Shown in pieces: positions 23,155 to 37,042 of a stretch of 64,000 nucleotides of DNA. The stretch's first letter is position 1. Each line of letters begins with the position of its first letter. The position numbers and the translations under genes were made by a program. The notes under the pieces were generated by a model. It ran no database searches and was not told where the DNA came from. It was given only the letters and a program-made list of their open reading frames with translations. Source of the stretch: Pyrrhoderma lamaoense (taxonomy: Eukaryota; Basidiomycota; Agaricomycetes; Hymenochaetales; Hymenochaetaceae); assembly GCA_002794735.1 (NCBI GenBank), contig NBAZ01000006.1:744001-808000 (forward strand). Direction: 5' to 3'.

Positions 23155-24522
23155 TTAAGGGAAAAAGTATTCAATGGTCTTGAAGATAGCCCAAATAATA
23201 CCACCGGAGATTATCGGAAGTGTAAGGTTATCGTCTAGTGTTCCAATGTCTGAATTTTGAAACAAGATCAGTCAAGAATTGATACGTAAAAATGACACCA
23301 TCTACCTATTGCTTCTGCTACGCCAGCCAGCACACCAACAACACCTGCCACGAGCGCCAATTTTCCTTGATTCAATGCACCAGTTGTCTTATTAAGAACA
23401 ACACTAGGGAGAGAAGGCGGAATAGCACCTAACGGGGCAACATAGGTCCAGAAAGCAAACACAATTAAGGCACCCGTGGTAGCACCAGCGATGAACCCGG
23501 CCACAGACTTCCGACGAGCGAAGGGTAGAGATACACGTACACAAGTTGGTGGAGTTGAGGAAGACAGGAATGAGCTGAACGGGATGGGCATCGATTGGGG
23601 GAGAGGAGGCGTATAGGCACCATATAAACGACCAAAGAAGGATGCTGTCGTATCACACCAGGAGAGGCTATGTGAAGGCGCTCAATTTGGAGCTATAGGA
23701 GAGGACAATTAGACGGAACTCACATCAAAATTGAAGCTACTGCAATATCCTGTGGGTAAAATGACAAAACAAATATACACCCTAAAAGATACCAGATAAC
23801 TCCGTTTGTTTTATGCTAAAGTCTCGTGAATTAACAACATGTTAACTATTTAATTTTACGCTACATACCTTCTCAGACTCGCGCATAAGGAAGCCAAAAA
23901 ACTTCTCATAGATATGAGCGAACTGCTTATTCCTCAAGCGAATGATATCCACAGAAGTGACAAATGCGCAAAAACCAGATAGACCTATGGCGATATTCGA
24001 AGGTGATGCATGATAGATGAATAGCGGAACAGTGAAGAAACCTAATTCAGTAGATGTCAGCACATGTAGACGTATTATATATATTATATGTGTGAGGGAT
24101 GTACAAAGCATACGAAGATAAAAATTTATCGAGTGAGATAACATACCAATAGACGAATGAAGAATTTTACGGGGGATTTCCCAATCTATTTTCTTAACTT
24201 CCTTCACTTTCTCTTTGATAGAGTGGCCATTAGCAACTATTTCGCCGTTCCCATTCTGTTGGTCTGTTAGTTCTTTATCAGTATCGGTGTTCGCCTTGCT
24301 GATGCTCGATCTTCGTTGTCGTATGGTTGAATTCATGCTATTCGTGTTTGTATTCTTTTTCTCCCCGAAGTCAAATATATGGCTAATTTTAGGAGGAGGA
24401 GAACGTGAATTGTAATGTGTTGTTTGTGAGTTGTACGAGGTTTGTGAAGACTGGGAAGAGGAGCGGTGTCGATGAGTACGCGAGTTAAGAGTGAAGGCGT
24501 CGTTTGCAGGTAAATCGTTCAT
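23155..24522 (-). CDS. DGK1: CTP-dependent diacylglycerol kinase, Dgk1 type
   Basis: Membrane enzyme of the ER/nuclear envelope that phosphorylates diacylglycerol with CTP to give phosphatidate. It is related to CDP-DAG synthases rather than to ATP-using DAG kinases. A polar, Ser/Asn-rich N-terminus of about 115 residues precedes W-E-I-P-R-K-I-L-H-S-S-I-G, the conserved entry to the catalytic region. Then follow membrane segments, I-I-R-L-R-N-K-Q-F with E-K-F-F-G-F-L-M-R-E-S-E-K, the exon N-G-V-I-W-Y-L-L-G, S-W-C-D-T-T-A-S-F-F-G-R-L-Y-G, and R-K-S-V-A-G-F. This order matches yeast Dgk1. Stop TAA at 23155-23157. Five or six introns; the one near 24050-24150 is slightly longer than neighbours. 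Frame intact. Confidence 0.88.
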
Positions 24523-24866
24523 GGCAAGGGTCGTTGTAGATAAGACTTTTGCTTTTTGACAGGGGTTTTGTCTAGGATTAGATATCTCTCAGTTGGATAG
24601 CATGCCGTTCGGAAAAGGGTTATCCAGGTCGAGTGAGATGTGGAGTTTAGCAGAGTACAAGATGCCGTCAAAAACGGCATGAATGGAGCTCCAAACAAAG
24701 GCAAACAGTTCAATCGAATCGCGTGGGTTATTATGTTTAATAGCATTCTTCCAAGCTAGATATTTTCCACATAAATCAACAAATACAGTTTTGAGAATAC
24801 GTATATGTACTAGATCCACTACCATAGTATCATCTATAAACAACGTCCAGTGTCAGCTAGTTAAAC
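24523..24866. other. Intergenic, about 0.34 kb
   Basis: Promoter side of the Dgk1 gene and 3' flank of the F-box gene. Short open frames here have no domain character. Nothing else seen. Confidence 0.4.
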
Positions 24867-26115
24867 TCAGAGCCCCAGCTCATCCATTCTATCGCCACCC
24901 ATAATTCGCTCTGTTAGTGCTTCACAAGACACTAAAGTTCTAACACGTTCCAGGTTTTTCATATACGCATGAGAAAAATCATTGAGGCGAGCTTCCCGGT
25001 TCTCAACGATAAATTCACTTTCCCGCTCTCTATCCATGTGTGATCCTTGTTGGGAATGGTGTAAAGTTATAACGGCTATTTCGACATCTGACTTACGTAC
25101 TCGAGGTCCCCATATGCTACCTCTATATGCGTCGACGATACGGATTGAATTAAGGGAGGGTAGCTCGGATTCTGCACAAGCAATCCGGGCGATCTCTAGT
25201 GGATCAAGGAAGGTCACTTGTCCAAGATAAATAGAAGAAAGATTTGTTAAGTATGACAGTGCTCTAGCTGTACCCCAGCTAGAATGACGTTTGGCTAGCG
25301 CTCCCATTTCTTCAGAAGAAGCCACTGATTCTAATCGCTCCTTAATATGGGTAGATCGTAGTAATGTATCAGCGATAAGGTGTGTACCTCTCATAGACTG
25401 TGTGTCTTCTGAATCGGAGTCCAGCACAAAATCCGCATCATCCTCGGTAGAAAGCGAGATGTTTGTTAATTTTAAGTGTCTAAGATTTGACCAAGTGTAT
25501 ATGGCCAATGTCAAGTAATTAGCTGCACGGGGAACGATCTTTACCAGTAAACGTCAGTTTATGTACAAGTAAGTAAAACGTGTATATAGTTGGAGACTTA
25601 CTGCTGTGGAAAAGTGATGCGCAGGATCAGGACCTCTCCATGTAAATACTTCTGGACTTTTCAAATGAATCTACCATCAGCTTCCTTAACGGATCCTGAT
25701 TCATAAATTGAACATACTTGACTAGCGATAAGCCTTTAAACAGATAGATGCTATTATGGTCGAAGGTGTGTGAGTTCATACAAAGATTAATGTCCGTAAG
25801 GTAGTCCAAATCTGTTTCTGTTATTCGAGAAAGCAGTTGATGCATGACTTTGAATAATCGATATTGTGGGTCAACAGCCCCACCAGCCAGTAAGATGTCA
25901 AGGGTTCTCGGTCTATAAGTAACTCTAGTATAGTGATCGTTGAATTTGTTCATCTGCTCCAATGACTTAAACCGCAGATTTGTGTGCAGAATAGATTGAC
26001 AAAGATCTTTGATTGAAGAGTTGACAAGAAGTAGAGAAATGACACTACGACTCGTTTCATTGATCAGAAAGCCGAAAATTTGGAGAAGAACCTCTGTCGG
26101 AAGTTCGCTGAGCAT
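24867..26115 (-). CDS. F-box domain protein of basidiomycete type
   Basis: Probable substrate adaptor of an SCF ubiquitin ligase. The N-terminus M-L-S-E-L-P-T-E-V-L-L-Q-I-F-G-F-L is an F-box start. The remaining about 370 residues hold Leu-rich segments such as S-N-L-R-H-L-K-L-T-N-I-S-L. Near 25600-25660 the sequence P-E-V-F-T-W-R-G-P-D-P-A-H-H-F-S-T-A, spliced to I-V-P-R-A-A, resembles a block I associate with fungal F-box proteins. To join the two halves one missing base must be assumed in an A run near 25660; otherwise the first frame stops at 25627. An intron lies at about 25540-25601. Stop at 24867. The target substrate is unknown. Confidence 0.75.
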
Positions 26116-26463
26116 GTTAACGGGCAGGAAGTCCCTTTCGGTTCAAGTGCATAAACATGTATGTGCGTAAATTATGATAGTATGATCATGGTGAGAACCT
26201 ATGTACAAGCCATTCGTAAATATCATATGAAACAACGGCTTAATTTGGGTCTACTAATAAAGCCTATATTAACACTACTCGGCTTTATCCGGTTATGTTA
26301 TTTAATATTATCATTATGAAGTATCCAAATGTAATGTTACAATAATAACGGGTTGTATATAAACTTCGGATCAGCCATTCCCATGATGTCAACAGTCCAT
26401 GTAATGCCTTCTTGTCATCTCTGAGGCTTCACTTGACCCATCAACTCTAGGTCTATCCTTTCA
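26116..26463. promoter_or_regulatory. Divergent intergenic region, F-box gene (minus) and KPWE-protein gene (plus)
   Basis: About 0.35 kb between two divergent start codons, so both promoters must lie here. It is AT-rich with a TATATAAAC-like word near 26356-26364, about 100 bases before the plus-strand ATG. Confidence 0.4.
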
Positions 26464-27183
26464 ATGGATGTGAAAGAACAGTTTGCCACGTACCCTTTTG
26501 ATACAGATGAGGCGTTTCAAGTAAGCCAAAATTTATGTTCATAAAGCATCTACAAGCGTGATCTAATCCAAGGATGCGTACACTCAAAGGACGGGCTCTT
26601 GAGCATACTGAACTCTTCAGAAGATTCGGTGGACCGCGATGAACTCATTCTGAAGGCGAAAGTCTATTATTTTTCTACGTAAGTCTAATCCTCCATAAGA
26701 CTAACTTGGTTCGCCTGTTGTGTGCATTTTGTTCGTCGTGTTAATTGTCTTACATCACAGTATCACGGGCCAGAACCTCTCGTGGGAAGAAGTTAAGCCC
26801 ACAGGCGCCGGTGAACAGTACAAAAGAGGCTTTGAGAGCCATGAAAGTCAACATCCCGTTGAAGATACGGTCAAACAAGAGGCACCACCAAATAGCGATT
26901 TACAAAGCATGAACGCCACAACCGATGATGCCGAACCGAAAGTACTTTCGTTCGCTGAGATTACTGCGTTGATTGAGTCCAATCAAACGCATTTAATCCC
27001 AAACAACGATATCATTCCTGGTGGTATAAACGTAAGTGATCTTGCATATTCTGAGCTGTCGCAGACGAAGGCTGACTGAATTATCTTCAATAGGAACAAA
27101 AACCGAGTCAGTCAAGAGAAAAGCCGCGAAAAAAGCCATGGGAAAAGGATTTAACGAATATCAACTCGACAGGACCAGCATGA
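26464..27183 (+). CDS. KPWE-motif protein, PEX39-like peroxisomal import factor candidate
   Basis: Four exons give about 180 residues. Exon 1 ends F-Q; the acceptor that keeps frame is CTCAAAG, giving F-Q-D-G-L-L-S-I-L, a short helical block followed by K-A-K-V-Y-Y-F-S-T-I-T-G. A polar linker comes next, then V-L-S-F-A-E-I-T-A-L-I-E-S and I-P-G-G-I-N. The C-terminus has the hallmark K-K-P-W-E-K-D, stop TGA at 27181-27183. The pairing of an S-F-x-E-I ... I-P-G-I segment with a KPWE motif is characteristic of the PEX39/C6orf226-type family, recently linked to PTS2 protein import into peroxisomes. The family assignment rests on motif recall, not on a search. Confidence 0.65.
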
Positions 27184-27598
27184 ATGAATTTACGCACTGG
27201 AACATTATGCGAGTGTCCCTGTTTTGTGGTCGCGGCAGCCGCGTGGTGCTCACCCTGTAATCTTGAACAGACTGGGAACATAGACATGATACGTAATTGT
27301 TTGAGATGAGTAACGTCTATATATGCATGTTGCCCACTCAATGTAGGTTCATATTTTCAAAAACAATGTACATAATAATATGTAAATTGTTATCAGTTGC
27401 TATGCCTCTCGAATTAGATGTTCAGTTATACCACAACATAATGCAAGTTTATTTAATAATTACAACACACATAGTCCTCATGTACGGAGCGTGATGTGAC
27501 AGGACGTGAAGCCATGCGCGATTGTTGAACTCTTTCGATCGCCGGAGAGTCTATTTGCTTCTTGTTTTTCTCTTTCTTCATATTGAGATCAGAAAATC
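27184..27598. other. Intergenic, about 0.41 kb
   Basis: 3' flank of the KPWE gene and promoter of the downstream SNF2 gene, same strand. AT-rich, no identifiable element or exon. Confidence 0.4.
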
Positions 27599-30500
27599 AT
27601 GGAAGACATGTATGTTGCACGCTAGTGTATGTACTCAATCTGTATTCTGATCAAGTATCTATCTTGTAGACGCAAGAAACTGACTGAAGGCTCAGTCTTA
27701 TATGCTGTCAAAGGCGGCCAAGCTCGGCGCATTTCTAAGAATCCTCCTATCTCTATTGGTGATTCATCCGTTATCGTATGTATATCTTTGATGATAGAAG
27801 TGCGTACATGCTCATCACTGTACCATGAAAGACAATTTCTTCAACGGAATCCAGTCCAGTTTCTGAGAGACAGAGGCCAGCATCATCAAGTTCAAGTAAA
27901 ACCACACCTGTCCTTGAAATAGACGACATCAGCTCGGAGGAATCTGATAGCGTAGTTGTGGCTCGACCAAAACCCAAGTCCAAACGACTTGTTTGGTCGG
28001 ATGATGAGTCTGAATCTGAAGTAGCCAATAGACCTATTGCTTCGTAAGTATATGCCTTTAACCCGTTCCTTACTCAGACGAACTGAGGGTTTACAAGTCC
28101 ACCACGGGTCGCGCCATCAAAGAGTGAGCCGGTTCCTCTAAGCAAGCCACCGACATTCAAGAAACCAGCCACGCCCATAAGGCCACCTACGAGCTTTCCT
28201 AAAGAACGCGTCCAAGTGCCTCCAATCGGTGGACCATTGTGGGAAACTTTTGATAACCCAGATGTTGATAGATTGTATGACCCCGTCAAATCCGCCGCAG
28301 AAGCCGAGCGTGACCTTCAGGAACTCTTGGCCGGCAGTATAAATGAGAATAACTCAGAAATTGACATGCAACTTGCTACAGTGAGAGGTTTTCAGGAAAA
28401 TATAAAACTTCTCCCTCATCAAGTTTTGGGACGCATTTGGATGGCTGAAAGAGAAACTGGTAAAAAGGCTGGAGGTATTCTCGCTGATGATATGGGGTGA
28501 GTGGAAGAAATCAATACATTATCCTGCGAAATCTCAAATTTTTGGGAAGACTTGGAAAGACAATACAAACTCTTACTCGTATTGTCGACGGACGTCCACA
28601 CAAGTCAGATAAGAACTCAGGCTTCTCTGCATCAACATTGTGAGTCTGAATAAATTAAACTTAGCGCATTTTTAACCTTGTCTCAGGGTTGTATGCCCTG
28701 TATCGTTAGTTTCCCAATGGGCTAGTGAGATCATGAAGATGGCTGTTGGTCTTAAAGTTATCGAGCATCATGGACCATCTCGTACGACTGGTGAGCTACG
28801 TGTCTCTTGTGGTTAAGACGTTAATAATGTGATATGATATTACAGACCCTGGGGTGCTGATGCGAGCTCATGTTGTGGTATGCTGCAAATTATGGTCCCT
28901 TGACTTTTTCTGATGTTTTGGTAACTAGATTACATCATACAGTGTACTTGCATCAGAACACGGAGCATATGAACAAGGTATTGCGGACAGAGCTAAGTCG
29001 AAGTTAAAGTCAAAAGGCGATGATTCTTTTGAGGATAGTGATAGTAGTGATGAAGAACCACCTTTCGGGAGAACAGCGCGGCAAAGAAAGCTGCCAAGAA
29101 GCAGAAAAAAACTATGGATGCCTTGTATCACATCAAATGGTGGAGAATAGTCCTAGGTTTGTTTTCCCACCTGCCTAAGTTCAGTTGTTTGTTTCCTGAA
29201 ACATCTTGATAAGATGAAGCCCATAACATTAAGAATAGGAAAACCAAATCTGCATTGGCCTGCTGTGCTCTGGAAGGGAAGTACCGATGGGCTTTGACTG
29301 GTACACCAATGTCAGTAGTTGTTGTTTTCTATATTGAATATCGCTTATTCTGGGAAAATAGGCAAAACAACGTCGAGGAACTATACTCTCTGCTTAAATT
29401 CCTTCGCATCCGTCCACTCAATGATTGGGAAACGTTCAATAATCAGATCAACAAACCAGTCAAGTCAGGAAAGTCAGTTCGGGCTATGAAACGGCTTCAG
29501 GTCAGTTATGCGATTTATATACACTACTCGAATATAAAATGTTATGTAGGTGGTACTTCAAGCCATCATGTTGCGCCGCAAGAAAGATGCTATTCTCAAT
29601 GGGAAACCTTTGATCGAGCTCCCAGATAGGATTGTTGATATTGTTCCATGTGAATTTACGCATGACGAGCGTGAATTTTATGAGTCTATCCAGAGCAAGG
29701 TCGAGCTTACCCTGAACAAGTTTCGTCAGATGGGTGATGTCGCAAAGAATTATACATCAGTTTTAGTTCTTTTGCTTCGTCTACGTCAAGGTAAGTAGTA
29801 ACAATTGGGCCAGAGCTTGACCCTGATCACTATGTACTACAGCTTGCAATCATCCGTCTTTATTATCTAAGGATTTTGCGGTTGATAAAGAAGCAATTGA
29901 CCCTAAGGCAGCAAAGGAGGGGAAAGATATCGATGACGCTGATGACCTTGTGGATCTTTTCGGTCAAATGGGAGTTTCATCGGGGAGAAAATGTCAAATG
30001 TGTCAATTAAGGTACGATCACTTATCTCGTTAACGTGGCTTAGCTATAGAAATTAAAACGGATCATACAGTCTTACATCAAGCAATTCTCAAGATCCCTC
30101 AGCTTCACATTTCTGTGATGGTTGTGAAACCATTGCTAATAAGTCTAAGAGTAAAGGATCTGCTATGGACTCAGGCCTTCCTCCTGAATCTGCAAAAGTT
30201 CGCATGATCTTGAAAATCTTGCGAGAGATTCAAGAGCGTCCGGATGGCGAAAAAACTATCATATTTTCTCAGTTCACGTCAATGCTTGATATTATTCAGC
30301 CATTCCTCACGAATGAAGGGGTTAAATATGTTAGATGTAAGACTTCTTGCTGTACAAGGATATCTCAATCAGTGTACTAATTTATTTTGGTTCCCAGATG
30401 ACGGTTCCATGCGTAAGGATCAGCGAGAGGAAAGCCTGAATAAGATCAGGGAGAATCCATCCATCAAGGTTATTCTCATCTCTTTCAAGGCTGGTAGTAC

Positions 30501-30912
30501 GGGTAAGGAACATATATCTGTTCTCATATAATTCATCCACTGATCTCCACGTAAAGGTCTGAACCTTACTGCCTGTAACAATGTTATATTGGTTGATATG
30601 TGGTGGAACCCGGCTCTCGAGGTTGGACTATTTTATATCCATATATATCTATGCCGTGTAAACTGACAATATTCATAGGATCAAGCCTTTGATCGTGCCC
30701 ATCGTTTTGGACAGACACGAAAGGTCAATATTTACAAACTAACGGTCGAGAGAACAGTAGAGGAACGCATTCTTGAACTTCAGGAAAAGAAACGAGAACT
30801 TGCTGCTGCCGCTCTTAGTGGAGACAAGTTGAAGAATGCTAGACTTGGGCTTGATGACTTGATGTCACTTTTCAAGCATGGAAATTATGATGACGACGAG
30901 GATGATGATTAG
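27599..30912 (+). CDS. SNF2-family DNA-dependent ATPase, Rad16/Uls1-like
   Basis: Nuclear ATP-driven translocase on DNA or chromatin. The Ser/Pro/Lys-rich N-terminus (about 160 residues in small exons) leads to the helicase core: A-D-D-M-G-L-G-K-T (Walker A, split by an intron near 28497-28545), V-V-C-P-V-S-L, V-L-D-E-A-H (split at 29157), A-L-T-G-T-P, M-L-R-R-K-K-D, then the C-terminal lobe with F-S-Q-F-T-S-M-L-D, G-S-M-R-K-D-Q-R, L-I-S-F-K-A-G-S-T-G-L-N-L-T, W-W-N-P and A-F-D-R-A-H-R-F-G-Q-T. Between the lobes there is only C-Q-M-C ... C-D-G-C where the Rad5/Rad16/Uls1 group carries a RING. Acidic insertion D-S-F-E-D-S-D-S-S-D-E-E in lobe 1. One base appears missing near 29076. Stop TAG 30910-30912. 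Confidence 0.85.
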
Positions 30913-34401
<3,489 letters not shown>

Positions 34402-34747
34402 TCACGTATAAAAGTACATATATTATATGCCTTATGGAATTCGACTGGACATCCTATTTTTTTAATCTGTACATCGTGAGTACCTCGTTAATATCATGAA
34501 CTGATGCTATGGTGAATAAGGGAAAGAAAAGTGGAGGGGAAAGGAATAAAGATAATGCAATTGTTATTGAAAAATGAGGGGACCAAGAAACAAAAAGAGG
34601 TTTGCACAAAAGTTTGGTCTGAGTAATCCCGCAGAATCCGATTAATCAAGAAGTATGAGCATTGGAAGGAGGGTGGAGGAGACGAATTGTTAAAATGCAG
34701 ATACAGTAAGGGTATCTTTATATTAGTCAGCTATAGAAAAAAATATG
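34402..34747. other. Intergenic between convergent genes, about 0.35 kb
   Basis: The two flanking genes point toward each other, so this holds two 3'UTRs and their polyadenylation signals. AT-rich, nothing else seen. Confidence 0.4.
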
Positions 34748-36715
34748 CTATCGCGGCAAAGCGACATCCTGAGAGTGTGAATTCAAAGTCCGTGATTCTT
34801 CCGACGCCACCAAAAGTTGTGGCTCTATAATTGTATTTTCCTTGTTATCGCTGGGAACAGGTATTGAAAGCGACAGTAACGCAGGATCAATATTCTGTTC
34901 AAAGGTATTCTGTTGTTCGGCCCTTTGTTTATCTCCTAAATCTAGGAGATCCATATATCGGTTGTTCTCATGAGATGCGTCGGCATACTCACCTGGTATT
35001 ATGATATCAGGTTGTTGCATCAAGCCATTAGGAGGATTGGAAAGATGAAGATCATTCAGTAATGATAGGCCATTATCTATTTGTCCTACACTTGTCACGG
35101 AATGTTCAGGCAGATTCTCAGAGTGATCAACAGCAGAATTATGGTTTGTTGTCTCCGTGACAGACTTTCTTAGTTGACGGTTGTGAATATGTTTGGATTT
35201 CTTCTTCTTGTTTGGATAATACAGTCCATTATCATCGTAAGAAGAACGTCCATGTCTACTTGAAGGGAACTCTCTCCTTGCACGACCCTCCCCAAGATTC
35301 AATTGATAGGGAGATCCTCTTCCTGGATGCCAGAATGCTCTGTGCTTCTGAAGTACGTCGTTTACCATACGCTATGAACATATCTTAAAAGCCGCTTTAC
35401 TTGATATAGTTTCCAAAGTACACACCTTTACTCCCTCAAAGTCTGCATATTGTCCTGAATACATATCACTGACCCTCTTCGCAATCTCTGGAACAGTCCT
35501 ACTCTCTGGGTCTTCTATTGAAAGAAACGCCTTAACTACCTTTGCAAATCTACTATTGTCATGTTCAAGCTCCTCCACGGTCAGTGGCTTGCTATTTCTC
35601 TTGTCCACACGAGGCTTTTTCATGGACATATGCATTGACTGGTGATCATCTGGCGGAGGTGTCTGGCATTCCGGCGTGTATTCTTGTTGAGGTTGACTTG
35701 GAGGATACGGCAACATAGGCATCTGCATGTCGGAAGGATGCGGATGATTACTAGGACCTGGGAGGTATGGATCGAACATCATATTTGGAAACCTATCCAT
35801 AGAGTGATCATAGGAAAACGGTGAAGAAGGTGCAAAAGAATGTAAGGGTGGCAATGAGTCCGGCGCGTGTAAGGGGGGATGTTGATCCATCAGGTCACCA
35901 GCTCGAGGAAATGGAGGGGGGAAGTTGAATGGAGGTGGAATAGTTGGTGGGCCATAATCTACGGAATCCGTGAATATAGGGAAGGAAACATATTGATGAG
36001 GTTTTACTCACCATCATGCCTTCCAGGAAAGTGAACCCATTCGTCGAAGGGAGCTAAGGGAGGTAATCCAACCGGTGGAGGTAGCGCATTTGATCCATAA
36101 TCCGCCTCCCACATGAATGGACCTGGTACGTTATGCATTCCAAAATCTGGATTATTCACTCTTGTTGGAGAGCCGTAGGTTTGATGCTCCATACCAGGTC
36201 CTTCTTGTGGCGGTCGAGAGTAAGGTGACCGAGTATGTTGCTCTCTTAGATCTCTGGGATCTGAACAGTCCAGCGTCAGCTTTCGAGGCTCTATGAATTC
36301 GGAGTAGCTTTCGTATGGGCGGTCTTCAGGCTTTTTCACAAAACAACAGGATTAGTTTCAATCAAAGATAGTAGAAAACAAACAAACAAATATTGTTGCT
36401 CACCATAACAAACGTCGGCAAAGGGAAGAGGAACGGAATGTAGGGTGTGCAATGATAGGGTCTCCCTTCGGCTCCCTCCTTCTACAAGGTACTCCGAGAA
36501 TTAAGTACGGCTCCAACGGGGGAGTCAAGTTTGCATCTCTTGGTCGTATTTATGAAGGCAAAGTAACTAACTAAAGTAAGGGCGAAGTGAGACCCAATCG
36601 GAGCGAGGCCACTTCTGTCCTCGGAACGCCTCTAGAAAGCCTACGATCGCCACACCGAACTGAGCAGCAGGTTGCCACGGGGAGAGGAACGGTCCTACTT
36701 CGGTCGCCACTTCAT
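34748..36715 (-). CDS. Unrecognised Pro/Asn-rich protein with a small helical domain; 5' end uncertain
   Basis: I do not recognise this gene. Exons from 36.4 kb leftward encode a Pro-rich region (P-P-P-V-G-L-P-P-L, P-P-P-F-N-F-P-P-P-F), then M-K-K-P-R-V-D-K-R and a compact charged block at about 35560-35340. That block contains V-V-K-A-F-L-S-I-E-D-P-E-S-R-T-V-P-E-I-A-K-R-V followed, across an intron, by R-M-V-N-D-V-L-Q-K-H-R-A-F-W. The helix pattern would suit a small winged-helix-like DNA-binding fold; that is inference. A Lys-rich K-K-K-K-S-K-H motif (candidate nuclear signal) and an acidic/Gln tail end at TAG 34748-34750. Upstream, an exon at about 36560-36715 (F-L-S-P-W-Q-P-A-A-Q-F-G ... 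W-P-R-S-D-W) is open but its junction and start codon could not be settled. Confidence 0.55.
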
Positions 36716-37042
36716 CTGAGACTCATACGTTTGAGTAGTTCTGTTCCTAGTTAGATGTCGGTTTCTGATAGTGAAGATGTTGCTAGTCTTTCTATGAGAG
36801 AGGTCATATGGATATATAAAAACCAAAAGTCCGAGGTTCGTCTACCAAGTAGTATATTTTAAATAATATAAAATGATGAATCAAAGAGTCAAGCCCTTGA
36901 TTTTGGATAGTAAGGCCGTTCCATTTTTGGCATCCGTGACAGTGACAACGGGACAACAGTTTTCACGTGCGCCACTAATATGTAATCTCACCAGTAATTG
37001 ATACGATAATTGTGACTTAGTACATTTATTTCCTTGCCTCTC
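36716..37042. promoter_or_regulatory. Divergent intergenic region, about 0.33 kb
   Basis: Lies between the likely 5' end of the unrecognised minus-strand gene and the ATG of the helicase gene. A 36-codon open frame from 36755 (M-S-V-S-D-S-E-D ...) is too short and isolated to call. Both promoters are expected here; no element was identified. Confidence 0.35.

Noticed and set aside
36755..36863. 36-codon plus-strand open frame starting M-S-V-S-D-S-E-D
   Set aside because: Too short, with no supporting splice partner; the helicase start at 37043 is well placed without it.
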